Positions 1 through 5,899 of a stretch of 14,081 nucleotides of DNA are shown piece after piece. The translations under genes and the position numbers were made by a program. The stretch spans positions 1 to 14,081 of the forward strand of contig DHAP01000004.1 of NCBI GenBank assembly GCA_002397465.1, given 5' to 3'. The DNA comes from Caryophanales bacterium UBA4951. Its GTDB lineage: Bacteria; Bacillota_I; Bacilli_A; RFN20; CAG-826. The notes below the pieces were generated by a model that saw nothing but the letters and a program-made list of their open reading frames with translations, made no database searches and had not been told where the DNA came from. How positions within the stretch are numbered: position 1 is the stretch's first letter; each line of letters opens with the position of its first letter.

Positions 1-1
1 C

Positions 2-292
2 TTAGAGGTTAGCAGTTCATTAAGTTCTCGATTTTGGATTATGGAAATAGGAAATTGGTTTGTTCCCATCGAAATAATCTCATCACGCTCGAGAACTATG
101 ATCAGCGAAGATTCATCCCTTTATTGCCTTTGGAGAAAACTTTTATCTGCACAAAAAGCTAAGGAAATATGCAGTTGAAAATTAGGGTCGTTTTTTGGCG
201 TCGTGGCCCGATTTGATCGTCCGGATTTTTCGGGACTTGAGCGCATCGCCAAAGGCTTTTGGGATTACCTAGATTCGCTTTCTTCGTTTTAG
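2..292 (+). pseudogene. Possible remnant of a degraded coding sequence
   Basis: No intact gene is visible before the HepT gene. On the plus strand, codons 179-292 read without a stop into a plausible protein tail (…RFDRPDFSGLERIAKGFWDY…) ending in TAG at 290-292. The same frame is open from 2 to 175 and is broken only by TGA at 176-178. Another frame is open from 13 to 161. No start codon with a ribosome site is seen. The stretch may be the decayed 3' end of a gene entering from the left, converging on the HepT stop 10 bases away. I recognise no family, and chance open frames are a real alternative. Confidence 0.25.
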
Positions 293-302
293 GTTGACTT
301 GT

Positions 303-641
303 TTAGTTCAAGTAAGCGGCGAGAATCGCGCGCATTTTCGGAAGGTCATCATAGACTAAGTCGCGATAATCGGAGAAATCGACACTTTCATACTGGTGAA
401 TGACGTGATCGCGGAATTGAGAAATGGCCTTCAGCTTTAACTCCGGGTGAGCGCGGACAAAATCAGTGCTTAATTCTTGACTCATCTGGCGCAAATGATT
501 CAAGCGAAAGCCGATGGCATCTAGCGCTTGCCCGTTATGCTCGGGATCGGAGAAGTCGACGCGCTCTGCATAGAAAAAGATTCTATCGAGGTCATCGAGC
601 ATGGCTTTAACGTAGTAACGGTCGTTTTTGATGTTATCCAT
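303..641 (-). CDS. hepT: HepT-family HEPN ribonuclease toxin
   Basis: Small (112 aa) all-helical HEPN protein, the toxin partner of a MntA-HepT toxin-antitoxin system. Seen: the RX4HXY catalytic signature as R77-x4-H82-x-Y84 (RDHVIHQY), in the usual place near the C-terminus, and a central helix around residues 40-58 (AIGFRLNHLRQMSQ). Known for the family: HEPN toxins cleave RNA, and the cognate MNT protein silences HepT by adding AMP units to the tyrosine of RX4HXY; both target residues are present here. Its ATG overlaps the end of the antitoxin gene by 8 bases, so the two are translationally coupled with the antitoxin first. Inactive relatives exist, but the intact motif argues that this one is catalytically competent. 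Confidence 0.88.
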   Translation of the reverse strand: MDNIKNDRYYVKAMLDDLDRIFFYAERVDFSDPEHNGQALDAIGFRLNHLRQMSQELSTDFVRAHPELKLKAISQFRDHVIHQYESVDFSDYRDLVYDDLPKMRAILAAYLN

Positions 642-1113
642 AGATTTTTACTCCAGTCGAAATGATTTCGCTGATAAAGCCCGGATTTTTTAAGATGCTG
701 TCGATTTTGATTAAATCGACTTTTTTGTGGAGAGCAGTGGCCAGTTCTCCTTCGAATCCAATCAGATCCAAACCTTTTAGACTTCCGCCGAAAAGGAGAT
801 CCACATCCGATTTTTCGCCCGCTTTTCCTTTGGCATAAGAACCGAAGAGATAGAGAAAAGAAACTTGGCCATCGGGATGGTTTTTGGCCACGTTCACAAT
901 GATTTCGCGGAGTTCGTCGAGGGAATAAACACCTTTTTCCTCGCTGTAAGGCTCATAAGCATTGAGCTTTTCGCGGATAAGCTTGTCCAAGTAGCCTTTC
1001 GTCGAGGCGATGCCATATTCGTGGTTTTGGTAAGCGCGTAAGGAAATGCCAATCAGGTCCGCGGCTTGCTGCTGAGTTAATTTCTTTTGCTTTCGAAGTT
1101 CGTGGATTTCCAT
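634..1113 (-). CDS. mntA: XRE-type HTH fused to MNT nucleotidyltransferase antitoxin (MntA-like)
   Basis: A 159-aa two-domain protein. Residues about 1-50 form an XRE/Cro-like helix-turn-helix (LRKQKKLTQQQAADLIGIS, then a recognition helix around RAYQNHE). Residues about 66-159 form a minimal nucleotidyltransferase with an exact GSX10DXD motif (G91-S92 … D103-x-D105) and a likely third acidic residue near D133. Family knowledge: MntA adenylylates HepT to neutralise it. The HTH suggests that this antitoxin also represses its own promoter, which most stand-alone MntA proteins cannot do. The ATG at 1113 lacks a Shine-Dalgarno sequence, but the HTH begins right after it, so the start is probably right; an extended -10 six bases upstream suggests a leaderless message. 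Confidence 0.87.
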   Translation of the reverse strand: MEIHELRKQKKLTQQQAADLIGISLRAYQNHEYGIASTKGYLDKLIREKLNAYEPYSEEKGVYSLDELREIIVNVAKNHPDGQVSFLYLFGSYAKGKAGEKSDVDLLFGGSLKGLDLIGFEGELATALHKKVDLIKIDSILKNPGFISEIISTGVKIYG

Positions 1114-1169
1114 GCACCGATTGTAACATAACGTGCATAAATAAGAAATATAAACTTACCCTTTATGCA
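1113..1169 (-). promoter_or_regulatory. Promoter and candidate operators of the mntA-hepT operon
   Basis: Reading the minus strand, an extended -10 (TGT then TACAAT, 1120-1125) ends six bases before the ATG, so transcription should begin at about the start codon. An inverted repeat TGCAC/GTGCA (1113-1117 and 1133-1137) brackets the -10. A second, perfect 8-bp inverted repeat TGCATAAA/TTTATGCA lies at 1134-1141 and 1162-1169, overlapping the first. Both are reasonable binding sites for the antitoxin's HTH domain. No convincing -35 is seen. Operator function is inferred. Confidence 0.5.
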
Positions 1170-1191
1170 TATAAGTATTTTTAATAAATGC

Positions 1192-1350
1192 CTCTTCTGC
1201 GTATTTCTGTTTTTAATACTTGCCTTTTTGAGCGGACCCAGGGGTCGGGTTTCAAGTTAGGATCTCCTAAAAGGCGTGAGGCTGGCCCGTGAACCAACCC
1301 GATAGTATTGAGGAGAGCCTATGAAAAAAGCGCGGTGTTATCGCGCTTTT
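1192..1350 (+). ncRNA. Candidate structured small RNA, class unknown
   Basis: A GC-rich island in an AT-rich spacer with nested complementary segments: CTCTTC 1192-1197 with GAGGAG 1310-1315; AATACT 1215-1220 with AGTATT 1304-1309; TCGGGTT 1245-1251 with AACCCGA 1296-1302; hairpin TTAGG/CCTAA at 1257-1270; hairpin GACC/GGTC at 1235-1246. GCCTTTT 1222-1228 could alternatively pair with AAAAGGC 1269-1275. It ends at a bidirectional terminator (1326-1350). I cannot match it to SRP, 6S, tmRNA, RNase P or a known riboswitch. The strand is uncertain: on the minus strand it would lie upstream of the toxin-antitoxin operon. No clear plus-strand promoter was found. Confidence 0.35.
1325..1350 (-). terminator. 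Terminator of the tRNA cluster, possibly bidirectional
   Basis: Stem AAAAGCGCG/CGCGCTTTT with a 7-base loop. On the minus strand it is followed by six T residues, just past the last tRNA (Leu-TAA). On the plus strand the T-run is only four, so it could also end a plus-strand RNA, less strongly. Confidence 0.85.
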
Positions 1351-1359
1351 GTGATTGCT

Positions 1360-1446
1360 TGGTGCCCGGGATCGGACTTGAACCGATATGAGTTATTCGC
1401 TCGAGGGATTTTAAGTCCCTTGCGTCTACCATTTCGCCACCTGGGC
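1360..1446 (-). tRNA. tRNA-Leu (anticodon TAA)
   Basis: 87 nt including encoded CCA, with the long variable arm of a class II tRNA and a T-loop GGTTCAAGTCC. The anticodon loop CTTAAAA reads TAA. The acceptor stem GCCCAGG/CCCGGGC has one A5-C68 mismatch. It is the last gene of the cluster, 7 bases after tRNA-Lys. Confidence 0.95.
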
Positions 1447-1453
1447 AAACGTT

Positions 1454-1528
1454 TGGTCCCCCGTGACGGGCTTGAACCGTCGACCCCTTGATTAAAAGTC
1501 AAGTGCTCTACCACTGAGCTAACGGAGG
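1454..1528 (-). tRNA. tRNA-Lys (anticodon TTT)
   Basis: 75 nt with encoded CCA. Acceptor CCTCCGT/ACGGGGG (one T-G wobble), D-arm GCTCAGTGGTAGAGC, anticodon loop CTTTTAA and T-arm GACGG/CCGTC are all intact. Confidence 0.96.
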
Positions 1529-1534
1529 AGATTG

Positions 1535-1609
1535 TGGCTGGGGTGACTGGGATCGGACCAGTGCATAACAGAGTCAAAGTCTGTTGCCTTACCACTTGGC
1601 TACACCCCA
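1535..1609 (-). tRNA. tRNA-Gln (anticodon TTG)
   Basis: 75 nt with encoded CCA. Acceptor TGGGGTG/CACCCCA with discriminator G; anticodon stem ACAGA/TCTGT around loop CTTTGAC, anticodon TTG. The T-loop reads GGTCCGATCC, a normal variant for glutamine tRNAs. Confidence 0.95.
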
Positions 1610-1618
1610 ATAAAATGG

Positions 1619-1702
1619 TGGTGGGCGAAGATGGATTTGAACCACCGAACCCGAAGGAGCTGATTTACAGTCAGCCGCGTTTGGCCACTTCGCTATTCGC
1701 CC
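1619..1702 (-). tRNA. tRNA-Tyr (anticodon GTA)
   Basis: 84 nt with a long variable arm (CTCCTTCGGG). Acceptor GGGCGAA/TTCGCCC, then A and CCA; an extra CCA follows the mature end by chance. Anticodon loop CTGTAAA. It resembles the B. subtilis tRNA-Tyr layout. Confidence 0.95.
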
Positions 1703-1739
1703 ACAGATTTCAACTACACGTTTCTCGGCTTAGTAGGGC

Positions 1740-1814
1740 TGGTGGATGCTAGAGGGTTTGAACCTCTGACCCCCGCCTTGTAAGGGCGATGCTCTCCCAC
1801 TGAGCTAAGCATCC
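1740..1814 (-). tRNA. tRNA-Val (anticodon TAC)
   Basis: 75 nt with encoded CCA. Acceptor GGATGCT/AGCATCC, anticodon stem TCGCC/GGCGG around loop CTTACAA, T-arm AGAGGTTCAAACCCTCT. It is the first gene of the five-tRNA transcript. Confidence 0.95.
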
Positions 1815-1845
1815 AGTCGGGATACCGCCTAAACGTGCGGTAATA

Positions 1846-1874
1846 AATATACCATTGAGGTTAATGACCGTCAA
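1846..1874 (-). promoter_or_regulatory. Sigma-A promoter of the tRNA cluster
   Basis: On the minus strand TTGACG (1869-1874), a 17-base spacer and TATATT (1846-1851) stand 32 bases before tRNA-Val. A 6-bp hairpin TACCGC/GCGGTA in the short leader may help processing. Confidence 0.85.
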
Positions 1875-1920
1875 TCGAATAAAAAGAGTTTTACTACGTA
1901 AAGGGGCAATATCCCCTAAA

Positions 1921-1949
1921 GAAAGAAAGGAGGCCGCTTCCGGCCTCCT
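1921..1949 (-). terminator. Terminator of the ispD-S1-pgi operon
   Basis: Perfect 8-bp stem AGGAGGCC/GGCCTCCT (1928-1935 with 1942-1949), six-base loop, then a T-rich tail on the minus strand just after the pgi stop. A weaker AGGGG/CCCCT hairpin follows further downstream and may back it up. Confidence 0.88.
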
Positions 1950-1958
1950 AGATGTTTA

Positions 1959-3245
1959 TCAATAACCAGGCTTTCCGAGGAGGTGAAACATGTTCTTCTT
2001 GTAGACTTCCACGCCCGGCTGATTGAAGGGGTTGACGCCGTTGAGATAAGCGGACATCGCACAGGCTCTCTCGAAGAAATAGAAGAGGTATCCGAGATGG
2101 TATGGATCCATCTTCTCAAGCTCGAGGACGACGTTGTTGTTCTTGCCGACGTCGGTATGGGCTGAGAGAGTGCCTTCAAAGGCTCGATCCTGGATGTTGC
2201 CTAAGGAACGTCCTTCAAGATAATTTAAGCCATCGAGGTTGTCATTGTCATGCGGGACTTTGATGTCGTGGCGGTGGTGAGTCAAATGAAGGGTGGTCTC
2301 GAAGAAGACCTTGCTCCCTTCCTGAATGAACTGGCCCAAAGAATGGAGGTCGGTTGTGAAGGTCGCGGAATCTGGCAAAAGGCCTTTTCCGTCTTTGCCT
2401 TCGCTTTCGCCATAAAGCTGTTTCCACCATTCGCCAAGCTGGACGAAGGAGGGGACATAGGTGACGAACATCTCAACCGCTTTATGATAGTGTTTCCACA
2501 TCTCGTGGCGGATGACGGCGTATTTATAGCATTGGTTGGTGGCTAAATCCGGGTTGGAGGCGTCTTTTCTTGCATCGGCGCTGCCGGCGAGGATCTCGCG
2601 TGGATCGATTCCGGCACAGGCCATCGGGAAAAGCCCGACTGCGGTCTGGACGCTGTAACGCCCGCCGATGTCATCTGGAAGGACGAAACGGACGTAGCCT
2701 TCTTTTTTGCAAAGTTCCAAAAGGGCGCCTTTGCTCTTGTCGGTGGTGGCGATGATGGCTTTGCGGGCTTCTTCGATGCCATCGCGCTTCTCAAGCAACT
2801 CTCTTAAAAGACGGAAAGCTACGCTGGTCTCGGTGGTCGTCCCGCTCTTGGAGATGACGTTGACCGCGAACTTCTTGTCTTTAAGATATTCGAGGTATTG
2901 GGCGATATAGGTCGGGTCGAAAGTCTGTCCAAGGTAAATGACCTCAGGATGCTGTCCGCTCAAGGTTCCGTTGATGGCCTCGATGCCAGCCCTGGCCCCT
3001 AAATACGATCCGCCGATGCCGCAGACGACCAAGACGTCATAGTTCTTTCTGACGAACTGGGCCTCTTTGATGATGGCCTCCAGTTCATTCTTGTCATAGT
3101 CGATTGGGTGATCAACCCAGCCAAGGAAGTCACTTCCGGCCCCGCTTTTTTCGACGATCATTTTGTCGATTGCGTTGACCTTTTCCTGATACGAAGCGAA
3201 GTCGATTTTATCGACTAGGTTCTCGGTCTTTGTTTCGATAACCAT
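1959..3245 (-). CDS. pgi: Glucose-6-phosphate isomerase
   Basis: Cytosolic enzyme interconverting glucose-6-phosphate and fructose-6-phosphate in glycolysis and gluconeogenesis. At 428 aa it matches the short Bacillota form. Seen: the GIGGSYLGARAG loop (residues 76-87), the phosphate-binding SKSGTTTET (132-140), GGRYSVQTAVGLF (194-206) with the conserved arginine, the QEGSKVFFETT segment (308-318) holding the likely catalytic glutamate, and the C-terminal GVEVYKKNMF (411-420) with the catalytic lysine region. A Shine-Dalgarno AAGGAG sits inside the last codons of the S1 gene, 3 bases upstream, so pgi is co-transcribed and probably coupled to it. The stop TGA is followed at once by in-frame TAA. 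In B. subtilis pgi (yugL) also lies close to the S1 gene yugI. Confidence 0.98.
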   Translation of the reverse strand: MVIETKTENLVDKIDFASYQEKVNAIDKMIVEKSGAGSDFLGWVDHPIDYDKNELEAIIKEAQFVRKNYDVLVVCGIGGSYLGARAGIEAINGTLSGQHPEVIYLGQTFDPTYIAQYLEYLKDKKFAVNVISKSGTTTETSVAFRLLRELLEKRDGIEEARKAIIATTDKSKGALLELCKKEGYVRFVLPDDIGGRYSVQTAVGLFPMACAGIDPREILAGSADARKDASNPDLATNQCYKYAVIRHEMWKHYHKAVEMFVTYVPSFVQLGEWWKQLYGESEGKDGKGLLPDSATFTTDLHSLGQFIQEGSKVFFETTLHLTHHRHDIKVPHDNDNLDGLNYLEGRSLGNIQDRAFEGTLSAHTDVGKNNNVVLELEKMDPYHLGYLFYFFERACAMSAYLNGVNPFNQPGVEVYKKNMFHLLGKPGY

Positions 3246-3248
3246 TTT

Positions 3249-3608
3249 TTATTGCTCCTTTTGGTTCTCTTCTTTAATCCAATCGGGCAGCTTCTTCTCC
3301 AATTCCTTGAAGGAGACGTCATCCGGGTCTATCTTACGCTTTTCCAAGGAAGAATTCCTTTGGGAGAGGCTCATGGCTTTGAGGGAGACCTTCATGAAGT
3401 CTTTTTCCTCATCGTAGCTGATGACTTTGACCTTGTATATATTACCAACTTGGACATAGGCGGTAAAGTTGTGGACGAAGGCTTTTGAGAGTTCGCTGAT
3501 ATGAAGCAGGCCCGTCTCCCCATTCTCAAACAGCATGATCGCGTATTTTGGATAGACCCTCACGACCGTGCCGACGATGAGGTCGCCGACTTTGGAATGC
3601 TCTTTCAT
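3249..3608 (-). CDS. S1-domain RNA-binding protein (YugI/CvfD, general stress protein 13 family)
   Basis: A 119-aa protein with one S1 OB-fold (residues about 5-78: VGDLIVGTVVRVYPKYAIML … GLLHISELS … VQVGNIYKVKVISYDEEKDFMKVSLK) and a charged, probably flexible tail. Related single-S1 proteins in Bacillota bind RNA or ribosomes and act as post-transcriptional regulators under stress; the exact role here is inferred. Its ATG overlaps the ispD stop as ATGA, and pgi follows 3 bases after its stop, so it sits inside an operon. The neighbourhood with pgi recalls B. subtilis yugI near yugL. The tail (residues 85-119) is lysine- and glutamate-rich and ends DWIKEENQKEQ. Confidence 0.88.
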   Translation of the reverse strand: MKEHSKVGDLIVGTVVRVYPKYAIMLFENGETGLLHISELSKAFVHNFTAYVQVGNIYKVKVISYDEEKDFMKVSLKAMSLSQRNSSLEKRKIDPDDVSFKELEKKLPDWIKEENQKEQ

Positions 3609-4318
3609 CCTTTTATCCTCTCAAATAAGTTCTTGTCTTCAGGGGTGGTTATCTTGAGATTGGCCCTTTCCCCGATGACGATTCTTGGCTGTACGCCTTT
3701 TTTATAGAGGACCAATGAGCCCTCATCGCTATAAGAGGAGCCGTCTTTATCGGCTAAGTCCTCAGCCTCATCAAGCAAGCTGAGCCTGAAGGCCTGAGGC
3801 GTCTGAAGCAGATACACCTCGTCTCTAGGGATGTAGCCATCCAATAAGCCCGCTTCTTTAGATATGGCGACCGAGTCGGTGGCCTTGATGGCGGTGACGC
3901 TGGATAGATATTCATCGGCGTTCTCAAAGTTCTCTTGGATGTATCTTTCTTTGAGGTTTGGGCGGTCGCCATCTTGAAGGAGGACGCTCAAAGAGGGATC
4001 GAATCCGTTTCTTAAGAGATATTTGACGGCGATTTTTGAGCTTTCCTGACGGCTTTTGCCGCCGATGATGGTCTCGGATGGTTTCTTGTGGCCGGCTTTG
4101 GAGAGCAAGAGGGCGAAGTTCCTCATGTAGCCATCGGGTATCACGTAAAGGATGAAGTCGACGGAAGGGGAGTTCTCCAAAGCCTCGGCCCCATATAAGC
4201 AAAGGGGTTTGCCGCCCATCGGCAGAAACTGCTTGGGCTTGCTCTCGTTGAAACGCGTCCCTAAGCCGCCTAAAAGGAGGACGGCGACGTGTTTGTAGTC
4301 TTTGGTTTCTTTCTCCAT
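3605..4318 (-). CDS. ispD: 2-C-methyl-D-erythritol 4-phosphate cytidylyltransferase (IspD/TarI family)
   Basis: Transfers CMP from CTP to methylerythritol phosphate in the MEP route to isoprenoids. With the start at 4318 it has 237 aa, typical of the family. Seen: nucleotide loop LLLGGLGTRF (14-23) with R22, PKQFLP (28-33) with the catalytic lysine, GGKSRQES (86-93), QDGDRP (115-120), QTPQAF (172-177) and the C-terminal LKITTPEDKNLFERI (221-235). The reading frame runs 13 codons further upstream, but that part would contain the promoter; the conserved strand starts near residue 10 and a TATAAT ends 7 bases before the chosen ATG. There is no Shine-Dalgarno. The usual hDgaRP motif reads QDGDRP. 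The related ribitol-5-phosphate enzyme TarI is the main alternative; no tar genes are adjacent. Confidence 0.82.
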   Translation of the reverse strand: MEKETKDYKHVAVLLLGGLGTRFNESKPKQFLPMGGKPLCLYGAEALENSPSVDFILYVIPDGYMRNFALLLSKAGHKKPSETIIGGKSRQESSKIAVKYLLRNGFDPSLSVLLQDGDRPNLKERYIQENFENADEYLSSVTAIKATDSVAISKEAGLLDGYIPRDEVYLLQTPQAFRLSLLDEAEDLADKDGSSYSDEGSLVLYKKGVQPRIVIGERANLKITTPEDKNLFERIKG

Positions 4319-4325
4319 GAAACCC

Positions 4326-4331
4326 ATTATA
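4326..4331 (-). promoter_or_regulatory. -10 element of the ispD operon
   Basis: A perfect TATAAT on the minus strand ends 7 bases before the ispD ATG, placing the transcription start at or next to the start codon. The -35 region is weak (no TTGACA-like hexamer at 16-18 bases). Confidence 0.55.
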
Positions 4332-4367
4332 AAAGAGTTCGGGGCAAATGGCCTCAAAGAAACGAAG

Positions 4368-4388
4368 AAAAAAGGCCCGGGGGCCTTT
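4368..4388 (-). terminator. Terminator of the HAD phosphatase gene
   Basis: Stem AAAGGCC/GGCCTTT with a four-base loop followed by six T residues on the minus strand. It begins inside the HAD stop codon and separates this gene from ispD. Confidence 0.85.
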
Positions 4389-5226
4389 AATCAAGAGTCT
4401 TGTTGTGGTTTTCCCTCATGCCAAGACGTTCGTTGATCGCGACGCCTTGGATGATGAGCTGCATGACCTTCTCTAATTCCTTGCCTTCACGATAGTCGGC
4501 GAGGCAGACGTAATTGACACGCCCGTCCTGGTAGAGGTCCTGGACTTTTTCTTCGCGTCCTTTCGGATAGACGGCGATGGATTTTCCGCCATTGTTCTTG
4601 GCGATGATCATGGATGGTATGTCAGTCATCCCATCTCCGATATAGACGATGTTGCTATAAGGGATTCTTCGATCTGGCTTCTTCTGATTGACGCCCTCAT
4701 CGTCGGTCGCGTCATAGACGCCTTTGGAGATGCGGAAGAAGTACTGGGTCTTCTGGGTGAAATTGATGGCAAGCTTCGGCCAGACGGGTTCTTTGGTGAT
4801 CGGATCGAAAAGGAACTCGCAGGCGTAGGTGACCTTGAACTCTTTGGCGATCGGGCAGCCTTCGACTATTTCTTTGTTGCCGGAAGAGACGAGATAATGC
4901 TCGATTTTGACGCCATTGTCCTCTCCGAATTTGTTGATTCTTTGGAACCAACTGAGAACGCCTGGGAAGAACTCGATTTTCGCACCCTGCTCATTGAGGT
5001 ATTCGCGGGTCATCTTGATGCCCTTTTCCTTGCAGGTCTTGACCATCATGTAAAGATAGGAAAGAGTCCTTTCCACGCCGGTCTCGTTGCTGAATTTGGT
5101 GGTGGCTCCCCAGAATTCCGCCGGTGTCATTCCCAAGGCAGGGATGAATCCGAAATTCTGCATGTCCGAAGTGGCCAATGTGGAGTCGAAGTCATAAAGT
5201 ATGGCTACAATGGGTTTCTTGTTCAT
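4387..5226 (-). CDS. HAD-superfamily phosphatase
   Basis: A 279-aa haloacid dehalogenase-type phosphohydrolase, substrate unknown. Seen: motif I as YDFDSTLAT near residue 11 (nucleophile and acid/base aspartates of DxDST), motif II around YLVSSGNKEIV, and the acidic motif YIGDGMTDIPS. The layout resembles phosphoserine-phosphatase-like HADs found in many Bacillota. The frame could begin 22 codons upstream at 5292, but a consensus promoter (TTGACG-17-TATACT) lies inside that extension and family members begin close to the MNKKPIVAILYDFDST segment, so the start at 5226 is preferred. That start has no clear Shine-Dalgarno. The gene is monocistronic: own promoter, own terminator. Confidence 0.85.
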   Translation of the reverse strand: MNKKPIVAILYDFDSTLATSDMQNFGFIPALGMTPAEFWGATTKFSNETGVERTLSYLYMMVKTCKEKGIKMTREYLNEQGAKIEFFPGVLSWFQRINKFGEDNGVKIEHYLVSSGNKEIVEGCPIAKEFKVTYACEFLFDPITKEPVWPKLAINFTQKTQYFFRISKGVYDATDDEGVNQKKPDRRIPYSNIVYIGDGMTDIPSMIIAKNNGGKSIAVYPKGREEKVQDLYQDGRVNYVCLADYREGKELEKVMQLIIQGVAINERLGMRENHNKTLD

Positions 5227-5254
5227 TTTTACTAGCCCAGTTCTAGGGCTTTTC

Positions 5255-5283
5255 AGTATAAAACCCTTTAAGTGTTTCGTCAA
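5255..5283 (-). promoter_or_regulatory. Sigma-A promoter of the HAD gene
   Basis: On the minus strand TTGACG (5278-5283), a 17-base spacer and TATACT (5255-5260). The expected leader is about 22 bases and starts almost directly with a hairpin AGCCC/GGGCT (7-base loop) upstream of the ATG at 5226. Confidence 0.75.
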
Positions 5284-5336
5284 ATCGTCCATTTTTGCCT
5301 ATTTGGAGATTATTGATGCCGATACGCCCTCTCTTC

Positions 5337-5365
5337 TTGCCTAGATGGCTCCACGCTCCTAGAAT
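5337..5365 (+). promoter_or_regulatory. Promoter of the LemA-like gene
   Basis: TTGCCT (5337-5342), a 17-base spacer and TAGAAT (5360-5365), ending six bases before the ATG at 5372. The transcript should start at or next to the start codon. Confidence 0.65.
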
Positions 5366-5371
5366 TAGCCT

Positions 5372-5899
5372 ATGCAAGCTTGGATGATAATCGTTTGGAT
5401 CTTGGTGGTCATCGTGATCATCTACCTGGCGGGGTTTTTCTACCTCCTCATCAACATCTCCAACTTCAAGAACTCAATGGAGAAAAGGGTCGTCGGTTTA
5501 TCTTTCATCTTCGCTGAGAAGAAAGACATCCTTTTGTCCCTCTATACCTTATATGACAAAGCCAGCGTCCCTCTCGATGATTCCGACAATGACGCGGCCG
5601 CAAAAGTCAGATGGCTCAAGACCGACGTCATGAAGGACGATGACGTCGAGACCATCAACGAGACTTTGAACGCCCTTCAGAGAAGGCTTACCTTGCTGGC
5701 CGAGTCTCAGAGCTACATCAAAAAGAGCAACGATTTCGTGAACTATGTCTCGGCCTTGAAGGATTTGGACGCCAACTATCATAGGATTGTGGCCTTATAT
5801 AACAACGACCTCGTCGGCTACAACTACTGGAGACGAGTGGTCATTTATCGTTTTTTGTGGGATATGTTCGGATTCAAAGACAAAAAGCGTCTTTCCTAA
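5372..5899 (+). CDS. LemA-like membrane-anchored protein
   Basis: A 175-aa protein with one N-terminal transmembrane segment (residues about 5-28, strongly hydrophobic) and a helical soluble part. The end (RIVALYNNDLVGYNYW … MFGFKDKK) resembles the LemA family C-terminus, where a YN..V..YN repeat precedes an FGF motif; the middle has LemA-like long amphipathic helices. LemA proteins are anchored by one helix and have no established biochemical function. Here the match is distant, so the family call is tentative. No Shine-Dalgarno is present; a good promoter ends six bases before the ATG. Its stop codon overlaps that of the convergent ABC-F gene (shared CTAA at 5896-5899). Confidence 0.6.
   Translation: MQAWMIIVWILVVIVIIYLAGFFYLLINISNFKNSMEKRVVGLSFIFAEKKDILLSLYTLYDKASVPLDDSDNDAAAKVRWLKTDVMKDDDVETINETLNALQRRLTLLAESQSYIKKSNDFVNYVSALKDLDANYHRIVALYNNDLVGYNYWRRVVIYRFLWDMFGFKDKKRLS

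Noticed and set aside
176..178. TGA read as tryptophan (Mycoplasma code), which would join two open segments.
   Set aside because: pgi, ispD, mgtE and the polyserine membrane gene all end with TGA, the ispD TGA overlapping the next ATG, and tryptophan is encoded by TGG throughout.
1281..1302. GGCTGGCCCGTGAACC resembles the TGGCCC..TGAA segment of an S-box riboswitch.
   Set aside because: No GCAACC or GGTGCTAA follows, and no SAM-related gene is downstream; only a short chance match.
1338..1752. Open frames across the tRNA cluster on both strands.
   Set aside because: They run through five well-formed tRNA genes and give no protein-like composition.
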